A stretch of DNA of 64,000 nt from Adineta ricciae (Eukaryota > Rotifera > Eurotatoria > Adinetida > Adinetidae). The stretch's first letter is position 1. Each line of letters begins with the position of its first letter. Location: NCBI GenBank assembly GCA_905250025.1, contig CAJNOJ010000037.1:1-64000 (forward strand), in the 5' to 3' direction. Both the position numbers and the translations under genes were made by a program. This document shows positions 13,101 to 25,100 of this stretch, in pieces. The notes under the pieces are model-generated. The model was given only the letters and a program-made list of their open reading frames with translations, was not told the origin of the DNA and searched no databases.

Positions 13101-16100
13101 AGAAGTTATTGATTACAAGAGTATTTTACGAAAGATGGAAGCGATTGAACGTGAACGTGAACCTGGTCCCGATTGGGGTCAACTACGAAAAGCCAAAGGT
13201 AAACCGAAAGGTCCTGGCAATCCAGGTTGGCAATACCAGTTGAAGCATTTCGAATTAACCGGCGACGCACAATTGAAAACATATGATAAAGGTCAAAGTG
13301 GGGATTTATTGGGTTTATCACCAACCGACTATGCTGGACGTCGTGCACGTTCTGGCACAGGTGGTGCTAACGATTTAGATGGCGACGATGGACGTGGATT
13401 AGGTGTACCGAAGTCAGGCGCTGGTAAGGACCGCCGTACATCACGTCTTGGTCTTGTCACATTCACTAAGCCACTTTCAAATATCACTGTACATGAAGGC
13501 AAAAATGCAGCATTCGAATGTAATATCTCCGAAGCTGAAGCGCCCGTCACATGGTATATCAATGATCAACCCGTACCTAATCAACGCGCTCAAACGTTAG
13601 CCATCGGTAAAACACGTCGTCTTGTTTTGAAAGATTGTCTGCTGAGTGAAAATGATTCGAAAATAACTTGTGCAATTGATGAAGCAACGAAAACCAATGG
13701 CCAACTGTTTGTTAAGGAAGAACCATTCGACTTTACAGACAAACTAAAGAATTTGAAAATCAAACGAGGTGATAAATGCGAGTTGCAATGTGCAGTTAAT
13801 AAGCCGAACATTGCGTTACAATGGTTTAAAGATGGAAAACCAATAACGGATATTCAAGAAGAAATCGACGGATTGGTTCATCGATTAGTTATACCCAAAA
13901 CAGAAGATAAAGACAAAGGTGTTTATACAGCTAAATATCAAGATGCACAAACTGAAGGACACGTCGAAGTTTTAGGTAAAATCGAACTGTTTTCTTATTG
14001 CCTGTTTTTTCTACAGATATTGATGCATAGGTCCACCGCAAATCGTTAGACCGCCGATAGATTCTGTGCTTCTTGTCGGTCAATCTGTCATTCTTACTGC
14101 TGAAATCACTGGTGCTCCTAAACCGCAAGTTACATGGCTATTCAAGGGTCAACCAATCAAACCAACAGCGACGAAACATCAAGTCGATGCCAAAAAAGAT
14201 GGTATCTATACACTGACAATTCTCAAAGGTGAAGCAGCCGATGACGGTCAATACACAGTTGTTGCTGAAAATGCTGTTGACAAAGTTCAAGCCGCTGCTA
14301 AAGTGACGGTTTGTACGAAACCAAAAGTAGATAAACTCGGTGATGTATCGGTTAATATCGGCGAGACCGCTCGTCTACAATGTCAATATTCTGGTAATCC
14401 AACACCAACCATCAGCTGGTACAAAGATGGTAAACCAATTCCAGCTGACGATCAGCAGTTTGTTGTTACACAAGAGACCGCAACATTATCTGTCTTAACA
14501 ATAAACAACACCAGCATGAACGACAAAGGTGTTTACTCAGTCAAATTAACAAATATCGCTGGTGAAGTCGAAGGAAAAGCGAATTTGACTGTCAAACGTA
14601 AGTTATTCTTAAGTAAGCCACTGCATTTCTTAACTTTTGTTTCTTCATGATAGCGATCAAACCAAGTATTACACGTGATCTTGATTCAACTTACACAGGC
14701 ATAAAAGGAGAAGATTTGATTCTATCCATAGCTGGCACTGGAAATCCATATCCAACATGTCAATGGTTTAAAAATAATACGGAAATCACTTCGACAACTG
14801 ATCAACGCTTCGAATTCAAAGAGGATAAGAAAACGAATGAATACTTTCTTATTATTAAAAATGCCACCCAAGAAGACATGGGAGAATATCAGGCACAATT
14901 AACCAACGCTGCTGGCTTGATCAAATCGAAGAAGAGTAAAATTACCATACAAAAACAGCCAACATTTGTCAAAAAACCGCAATCAATTACTGTCAATCAA
15001 ACTGAAACGGGAAAAATCGAATGTCAAATCGATGCACTACCACAAGCAAAAGTCACATGGTTAGTCGGTGGTAAACCAGTTTCACCAAAAGAAGGTTATG
15101 AGACAACATTCGATACCAAGACAGGTACCGCAACATTATCAATAAAAAATGTCACCACAAAGCATGCTGGCCCGATCACTGTTCGAGCTGAGAATACTGC
15201 TGGCTCCGCTGAAGAAACTGCTGATATTAACGTTCGTTCGGCACCTCTTCTTCTCAAACCATTAACAGATACCGAGGTTGTCGTTAATAATTCAGCGACA
15301 TTTACATGCGAATTTCAAGCATCACCACAAGCAACTGTTAAATGGTTTGTCAACGGTAAACCAATAACACCATCACCAGATAAATACGATATTTCATACG
15401 ACACAAAAACTAATCAACATAAACTTATTGTAAAGAGTACAAGTTTAAATGACAATGGAACATATAGTGCACAAGCATCGAACGATCTTGGGCAAATTCA
15501 AACCGAGGCGAAACTGAATGTTATCAATGGGCCTGATTTCATTTCTGGTCTACAAGATAAAACCGTCATTGAAAAGGAAACAGTTGAATTAGTTGTTAAA
15601 GTTACAGGTACGCCACAACCCACGTTAACTTGGTTGAAGGCAGGCAAAGAAATCAAACCGGACGACAAGAAATATTCAGCTGTACCTGTTGACAAAGATG
15701 GGAATGCGAAATTGATCATAAAAGATATCCATGAAGAAGATCAAGGTTTATATTCATGCGTAGCGAAGAATAAAGTCGGAACAAATCAAACAGATGGTCA
15801 CTTGAAAGTTACAGCACCATTGAAATTCATTCAACCACTACAAGATACAGATGTGCTCACCACACAAAATGCAGTGTTAACGTGTGAAGTTCAGGGTATA
15901 CCGAAGGCCAATGTCAAATGGTAAGACATGAAAGAATGAAACAGAAGTTTGCTGATTGGATTCTCTTATAGGTTTTTCAATGATATCGAATTAAAATCCA
16001 CACAGAAACAAGCGATATCATCGAAACAAAACGTTCATTCATTAACAATCAATCGTACTGATCAAACTGATGCTGGTAACTTTCCTTTTTCTTTCGAAAC

Positions 16101-19100
16101 ATCATCATATGCTCTTCTTTCAAAGGTGTTTACAAAGCTGTCGCTGATAATGGTACCGGTAAAACAGTTGAAACCTCATGTACTTTAATTGTCGGAAGTA
16201 TGTCTCACGGTCAACGTCTTCCTACGTTATTTGATCAATTCGTTGTGTTTAGGTAAACCAAAAGTTGAAGGCAAACCCGCTGATATCACAGTTAATGTTG
16301 AACAACCCGCAGTTCTCGAATGTACATTTTCTGGTTTTCCCAAACCAGAAGTCACTTGGTACAAGGATAATGTCCCGGTGACCTCTGATCAACGCGTAAC
16401 CATTCATGAAGACAAGCCAAACGTTCATTCGTTGAAAATTGCTCGCTCGCAAATGGATGATAAAGCCACTTATACTTGTAAAGCTAAAAATCGTTTTGGT
16501 GAAGTTGAAGCAAAAATGAATCTAACTGTTAATTCAATCAAACCGACGATTGTTCGTGATCTAGAGGAACAACAAATTGTTGAAAAAGGCAAACCATTAC
16601 AACTTCAAGTAGAAATTACTGGTTTACCTCAACCGCAAGTCAAATGGTACAAAGGTAATGAGGAAATCAATCCAGCAACGAATAAAGATTATCAAATCAC
16701 ATATGACAACAAACAAACATACACATTAACTGTGCAAAATTGTTCTCCGGATCATCAGGCGGAGTATTCTGTACAAGCAACGAATCCTGGTGGAACAGTC
16801 AAGTCGAAAAAAGCGAAAGTCATTGTTCAGAAGAAACCAGAATTCGTCAAACTGCCGCAATCACAAACAGTAAAAGAAGGACAAAATGTTGTATTCGATG
16901 CACAAATTGATGCTTATCCACAACCGAAAGTGACATGGTAAGATAGTTTTTTGGATGAGAAGCATTCTCATAAGATATCATTATCCTTAGGCTCAAAGAT
17001 GGCAAACCTTTAACATCCGATCTTGGCTTTGAGAGTCAGTACGATGCTAAAACTGGTCAAATCACATTGAAACACAAAGGCGCAACTCCTAAACAAGCAG
17101 GTGAACTTATTTGTCGAGTGGAAAATTCTGCTGGCACAACCGATGCACCGGTCACACTTGATGTTCAAAGTAAGTCGGATGAGAGATGAACAACACCGTA
17201 TGAACCTTTCATTTCTTTTAGCTGTCCCAGTGATGACGAAGAAATTAACTGATCAAGAAGTTATGATTGACAATGAAATCCGTTTTGTTGTCGATGTAAA
17301 TGGTTCTCCAACACCGAAAATAACTTGGACTAAAGATGATCAACCAATCAAACCCGATGCCGATCATATTATTGAATCGACTGGTACGACACAGACTCTG
17401 ATTATTAAAAAGGCTAAAGCAACAGACGAAGGAAAATATCGTGTGTCAGCTGATAATCCTCTCGGTCATGTGGAGTCTACGGCGCAATTAACTGTTCTTG
17501 AACAGCCACTTGTCGACCAACCATTTGGTGATATTACACAACCTGTTGGCTCTGATGTTACTCTTAAATGTAAAGTCATCGGTGGACGACCAAAAGCTAC
17601 CGTAACATGGTTGAAAAATGGTAAAGAATTTAAACCCGATGATCGACATAAAGTCACCGCACTGCCTGATGGCACATGTGAATTATCTATTAAATCACTG
17701 GATGAAACTGATAATCAGGATAAATACACATTATTGATCAAGAATAAAGTTGGACAAAAAGAAATTAGTTCAACAATAACCGTCAAAGCGCCGCTGGAGT
17801 TTGTCCAGCCATTGAAGGATCAAGATGTTTTGTCACAATCACCATGCACATTAACTGTCGAGACGAACGGTATACCAAAACCAACGGTGAAATGGTAAAA
17901 GACTCTCATTTAACCTTTTCCTTTCTCTATATCTATATTTTCATAGGTATTTTAATGATCAAGAACTGAAAAATACTCCAAAGACTAAGATCGATTCGAA
18001 ACAAAACACCCATACATTAACATTACCCAAAGCTGACTTAACTGACGAAGGCGTCTACAAATGTGTCGCTACGAATCCAGACGGTACCGTTGAAACAAAA
18101 GCACATGTGTCTGTTTGCAGTAAGTTTTCTTACTTTTTACATATACATTATTATCCTTCCAATGTTTTCTTCCAGCTAAACCAAAAGTGGAAGGTAAAGT
18201 CAACGATGTGACTGTGCAAATCACCGAACCAGCGGAATTACGTACGAAATTTAGTGCCATACCAAAACCAACAGTGACTTGGTTTGTTGATATTCATTCT
18301 TTTGGTATTTCATTCTTTTGTATTTCAATTTCAGGTTTAAAGCAAGCGACATGAACACTCCATTGAAGCCGAATGAAAATATCGAAATTAGTGAATTGCC
18401 TGATGGTACAAGTATCTTAAAACTCAAAAAGACGGACCTCACTGACAACTCAGCGTATATTGCCCGTGCGACAAATAGAGTCGGCGAAATCGATTCAAAG
18501 ATAAACTTAAATGTCAAGGAAATCAAACCGCAAATTTTATCTGATCTAAGCAATGTTAGTGCTACTCGCGACCAACCAGCTGAATTCAGTATTAAAGCAA
18601 CTGGAAATCCTCAACCGAATATTCATTGGTTCAAGAATGATACCGAAGAGATTCTTCCGACGAATAAAGATTATGAAATCATACACGATACTCCGTCCAA
18701 TACATACATTTTGAAAATCAATAAATGTAAACCAGAACATCAAGGTGATTATTCAGCAGTCATCTCTAATTCCGGTGGAACTATCAAATCGAAAAAAGGC
18801 AAATTAACGGTGACCAAATCACCAGAATTTCTCGAAAAACCAAAACCAGTCGATGTGAACGAAAACCAGCCAGCTGAATTTCGTACGAAGATTGATGCCT
18901 ATCCAGTACCGAAAATCACCTGGTTATTTGACGGAAAACCGATTACGCCTAAGGACGGCTTTGATGTGCAAACTGATCAAGCGACTGGTTTATCAGTATT
19001 GACAATTAAACAAGCTACGCCGAAACATGATGGAAAGATTACGGTAAAAGCTGAAAATCCAGCTGGAGCAATCGAAGAGACTGTGCCATGTTCAGTTAAG

Positions 19101-22100
19101 AGTAAGTAAACAGAGTTCGTCTGAGATTGTATTGTTCTATACATTCGAATATATTTCAGCGGCACCAAAGATTACCAAGAAACCAACAGATACCGAAGCT
19201 TTATTACATACTGATGCAGTCTTCACTGTGGATGTTTCCGGAGCGCCAAAACCAGAAATCGAATGGTAAGTTGAATACTGGATTAATGCACTGTAGAATG
19301 CTTTTCGTTTCCAATTAATCAAAGGACTCATGGTGGTAAACCAGTAAAGCCATCGAAGAAGTATGAAATTATTGAAGAATCTCCAACAACATCGAAATTA
19401 ATCATTCACGATGTCACGCCTGAAGACGAAGCGCCCGTGGATATCAAAGTGAAAAACCCACTTGGTGAAACGGCGACAACCGTCCAATTGAAAGTATTAG
19501 GTATGTCCAAATGGATACCTGTTTTTCCTCTATTTTCATATATTTTTGTCTACTACAGAAACACCACGAATCGAACCACAATTAACGGATAAAGAAGTGA
19601 CATTGAATCAACCGTTGGTTCTTAAAGCCAACGTTCATGGTCGACCAAAAGTCGATATTCAATGGTTGAAAGATCAAAAACCATTGACACCATCTGATCG
19701 TGTTAAAATTGAACGCATTGGTGACGAGTGTATTCTAACTGTTCCGAATGTGAAAGAAGAAGATATGGGTGCATATACATTGTCAGTGAAAAACAAAGTT
19801 GGCAAAGTCGATTCGACAGCTAATGTCAACGTGACTGCAGCATTGAAGTTCAACAACCAATTGAGTGATTTAGATATCATTCAAGGTTCGAATGGCGTTT
19901 TAACTGTTGAATGCGAAGGTGTACCCAGACCGAAATTAACTTGGTATGTTCATTGAGATTTAATGTCATTTGCGTAAAGAACTCGATTTTCTCATCAAGG
20001 TACTTCAATGATACGGAAATCAAACCGAACCAGAAGACTCGTGTTGATACGAAAGGTCCTCTTAGTACATTGACTATTAACAAAGCGGATATGCCTGATA
20101 TTGGTGTCTACAAAGTCGTCGCCGATAATGGAAAGGAAAGAATTGAGACAAAATCGAATGTCGACGTTTGCAGTATGTATTCATCAATGTTTTTTCGAGA
20201 CATTGCCAATATTTTTTGTTTCAGCTAAACCAAAAGTTGAAGGTAAACCTGCTGATGTCTCGTGCTTGTTGACTGAAACAGCTAAATTGAATGTCAAGTT
20301 TTCTGCTATACCGAAACCGGTCATAACTTGGCATAAAGCTGATGGTACCGAAGTGAAACCTGATTCACGTATTCAAATAATAAACGATGAAAATGGACAG
20401 TCGACATTGGTTATCAATGATACAACAACACAAGATTCTCAACCATACACAGCACGTGCAACTAATAAAGCTGGATCCGTGGATGCCAAGGTCAATTTGA
20501 CTGTTAAAGGTTTGTGTTTGAGTACTCTTTTTCCAGCATAGTATTCTGTTTATTTTGTAGAAGTGAAGCCGTCGTTGAAGAATGATTTAGAACCGCAAAC
20601 AATCAATGTAGGTGATGAACTTGTTTACCGTCTTCTTCTCGATGGTCGGCCGACACCAACGGTGAAATTTTACAAAGATGGAAATGAAGCTGGTCCCGTT
20701 ACAATCGAACAGCCAACAAAACCAGGTGATACAACTGTCACCGCTGTTCTCCGCATTCCTAAGGCAACGATCAATGATCAAGGTGAATACCAAGCTACGA
20801 TTGAAAATCCTGCTGGTGTTGTCAAAACGAAAAAAGCGAAAGTCACCGTTCAGCAAGTTCCCGTCTTTGTCAAAGCGCCTGAAGACGCATCCGTGGGTGA
20901 AGGCAAAGATGTTACATACGAAGCGCAACTCTCCGGATTTCCTGTACCGAAAGTGACATGGCTATTGAATGGTAAACCATTGACACCCAATGCCGATTGC
21001 ACTATTGCATTCGATACGCCGACACAAAAGACAACATTAATATTGCGAAAAGTGGATGCGACAAAGCATGCGGGAGTTGTTACATGTCAAGTAGAAAATC
21101 CTGCTGGTAAAGTAACACACGACGTTAAACTCGATGTTCGTACAACACCGAAGATAGGTAAACCATTAAAAGACGAAAGCGTTGTGCAAGGTCAAGATGT
21201 TACTTTGTCGATCGAAGCTACCGGCAATCCAGCACCCAAACCGGAATGGTATTTTAACGGTAAACCAATTCCAGCAAATGATCAACGTTTTCAAGTAATT
21301 ACACCCAAAGAAGGCAATGTATACGAACTAAAAATTAAGCAAACTAAACCAACTGACGAAGGTGTCTACAAAGTTCTGATGAAAAATAGCGAAGGTGAAA
21401 TAACAAGTGAAGCTAAATTAAATGTTCATGTTGCACCTGTTATCGGCTCTCTACCGGCTAAAATCGAAGGTGTGCAAGGTCAACAAGTCGTTATTCCATG
21501 TAAAGTATCTGGTCACCCTAAACCAGAAATAACTTTCTTGAAGGACAAAAAAGATGTCACAACATTAGAGGATAAAGCACGCTTTCGTATTGAACATGAC
21601 GAAAAGACAGATGAAGTTCGTTTGATTATCTCCGATGTCAAAGAAGAAGACCAAGGCAAGTACACAATTCGGGCAAAGAATCCTGCTCAAACAGTCGAAG
21701 AACAGACGAACCTTGTTGTTACCGCTCCTCTAGCATTTGTCGACAAATTGGAAGACACGGACGTTATCAGTGGACAAAATTTGGTTTTAAGCTGTCGTTG
21801 CCAAGGCATTCCTAAGCCAACAATTAAATGGTTTCAAAACGATGTTGAAATTAAATCAACAACAAAACAAAAGATTGAATCGAAACCTGACGGCACACAG
21901 ACGTTAACCATCAATCGCGTTGATTTAACTGATGGTGGGCAATTCAAGATTGTGGCAACGAACCCACAAGGTACAGTTACATCAGCATGTAACGTGAATG
22001 TTGTCATGAAACCGAAAATTGATACAAAGCCACAAGATATTCAAGTCACTGTTGGTGAACCTGCTGAATTAAACGTTAAATTATCAGGCATACCAAGACC

Positions 22101-25100
22101 GCAAATTCAATGGCTGAAGAATGGCCAACCATTGACGATTGACAATAAACGTATCAAGACCATCGACAAGGATGATGGCTGTTCATTAATTATTGACAGT
22201 ACTCAACTCGACGATAAGGCGACATATACATGTCAAGCAACAAATAGTGCTGGTACAGCAGATGTGAAATTGAACCTTAATGTTCAACAAATCAAACCAA
22301 GTCTCAAATCGGACCTCGCCAAAGATATCAGCGTGCAAGCCGGAGAAACAGTCCCATTGACAATTAAAGCGGCTGGTACTAAGCCAAAAGTCAAATGGTA
22401 TAAGAATGGCGAAGAGATTATCGAAACTGTTGAGGAAAGCTACGAAATTGTTGAAGAAGAAGAAACATATACGTTATTAATCAAAAATGCTAAACCAAAA
22501 GATAGTGGTGAATATCAGGCAATTGTCACCAATGATGTCGGTGAAGCTAAATCGAAGAAAATCAAAGTACTCGTTCAAAAGGCACCAGAATTGAAAAAGA
22601 AGCCACAAGCCTTAGTAACTGTGAAAGAAGGTCAGCCAGCTCAATTCGATTGTGAATTTGATGGAAATCCCGCACCTAAAGTGACTTGGTTACGTGATGG
22701 TAAACCAGTAACACCGAAGGACGGTTTCGAAGTCAAGACCGATACAGCAACAGGCAAGAGTGTATTGACAATTAATCAAGCAACACCTAAACATGCTGGT
22801 CCGATCACGTTACGTTTGGAAAATTCGGTTGGCGAACCGATTGAAGAAGTTGTTCAATTACAAGTTGAAACGGCACCGCAATTATTACAAAAACCACAAC
22901 CGACATGTGAAGCACATGTTAACCAAACAGCAACGATGCTCTTCAAATGTTTAGCAGCACCTAAACCAACAGTTAAATTATATAAGAATGAGATACAAAT
23001 TCCACTGAATGGTGACCATTACGAACTTGTTCCGAGTCCAACTGATTCTACAACGTATGAAATTAAGATAAAGAATGTTCGACCTGACGATGAAGGTAAC
23101 TATCGTATCGACATTGAGAATCCTCTCGGCAAAACAAGTGCCAATGTTCAAGTTACAACTGTTGATGATGTTTCTATTAAACCATCATCGAAACCGAATA
23201 AAACCGACTTGAAACAACATGAAACTTTAGTACTTGAATATATTGTCGACGGTAAACCAAAACCGGATATTGTCTTTATGAAAGATGGTAAAGAAGTCAA
23301 ACCATCGCCGAAAACGCAAATAACATACGATGAGAAGACGAAAGTTTGCCGATTAGTTACGACCGATGTTGGACAAGATGATCAAGGTACTTATACATTA
23401 ATTGCCAAGAATAAATTAGGTGAACAAAAAACTGAACCTATTAAAGTCACAGTCACGGCACCATTGGTTGTTAAGACAAAGCTACCTGAAACAACGGACG
23501 CCGTTGCGGGTGAACCGACAATATTGACTGTTGAAGCTGACGGTCTTCCACAACCAAAAGTGACATGGCTGTTCAATGGTCAACCAATCAAACCTTCACC
23601 TAAATACAAGATCGAAACATCCAAAGATAATCCAAATCAAACTGTATTGACAATTCCGAAATCTGACACAGTGGACACTGGTAAATACACAGCAATTATT
23701 GATAACGGTCTAGAAAAGGTTGAAACAAGTACAACATTAACGGTACATACGAAGCCGAAGTTAGAATCGAAACTCGAACCAAATATGACTTATAACGTTG
23801 GTGATCAAGCTGAAATACCGATACGTCTCAGTGGAGAGAATAATACCGTGACATGGTATAAAGACTCAAAAGAAATCCAGTTCGACAATCGCATACGGCT
23901 CGTTACAAATGAATACAATTCATATAAACTAGTGATCGATGATTTACGCACTAACGATAAAGGTACTTACTCGATGGTAATCAAAAATAAGGGCGGTGTC
24001 TTAGAAATCAAGACAGTACTAAATGTTAAAGAAGAAAAACCACAGTTATTAGCCGATTTGAATGATTCGCCAACTGCGAATACGGCGAAGATTGGTGAAA
24101 AATTCTTCTTGGAAATTCGTGCACAAGGCAAACCCCGACCGAAGGTTATTTGGCTACTGAATGGACAAGAATTATCTGACAATTCACCTGACTACGAATT
24201 GGTTGTTACAGAAGATGGCATCTATCGTATTGTATTTCATCATTTTGACGAACGATACCTTGGCGAATATCAAGCAATCATCACCAGTACGGCCGGCTCT
24301 ATTCGAACACGAGTCATTCGAGTTGTTGGCCAACAGGCGCCGATCTTCACGCAAGCTCCACCGAAATTCATACAAATCAAAACAGGCGAACGATTAACCA
24401 TCGAATGTATGGTCAAAGGACATCCACCACCGAAAATCACTTGGTTACGTGATGGCAAAGTTCTTTCCAATAAGGATGGCTTTGATATTCAAGTTGACGA
24501 GAAGACTGGTCGTTCAATATTTATTATTCCACAAGCAACGGTTAAACATTCAGGCAAGTACGAATGCAAAGTTGAAAATCAATACGGTACACACACAGCT
24601 GAAATCAATATCGATGTTCTTCGTAAGTGATTGATATGAAAATACTTGAAGAGAATCAACTTGTTTTGATTTTTTTCTTTCAGCACCACCGGTTACTCAA
24701 CAGAAACTGAAAGACTTCGATGTATCTCGTGGACAAGAAGTAACAATTACAGTTACCGCCAACGGTTCACCTTTACCTGCATGTACATGGTTCCACGATG
24801 ATAAACCACTGCAAGCCAAACCAAATCGCATCATCATGATCGATGAAGGACCGAAACATATTTTGAAATTACTTGATGTCGAAGTAACTGACGCAGGAAT
24901 GTACAAAGTAAGAAACATCCACATGTCATATTGTTTTTCTCTACATTTTCTCTTTTTTCCTATAGGCTGTTGTAGAAAGTGCTGTGAGCATAACTGAATT
25001 AATAAGTAAAGTTACTGTTCGAGGTAAGTTGAGTCCATCAGAAAAACCCAAACTTACTTTGTCCGATTTGTACAGACGTTTCCGATGAATCATCCGTACC

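Noticed and set aside
14017-14030. CTACAG acceptor for the exon starting near 14.0 kb
   Set aside because: It gives an immediate in-frame TAG; the AG at 14029-14030 keeps the Ig frame.
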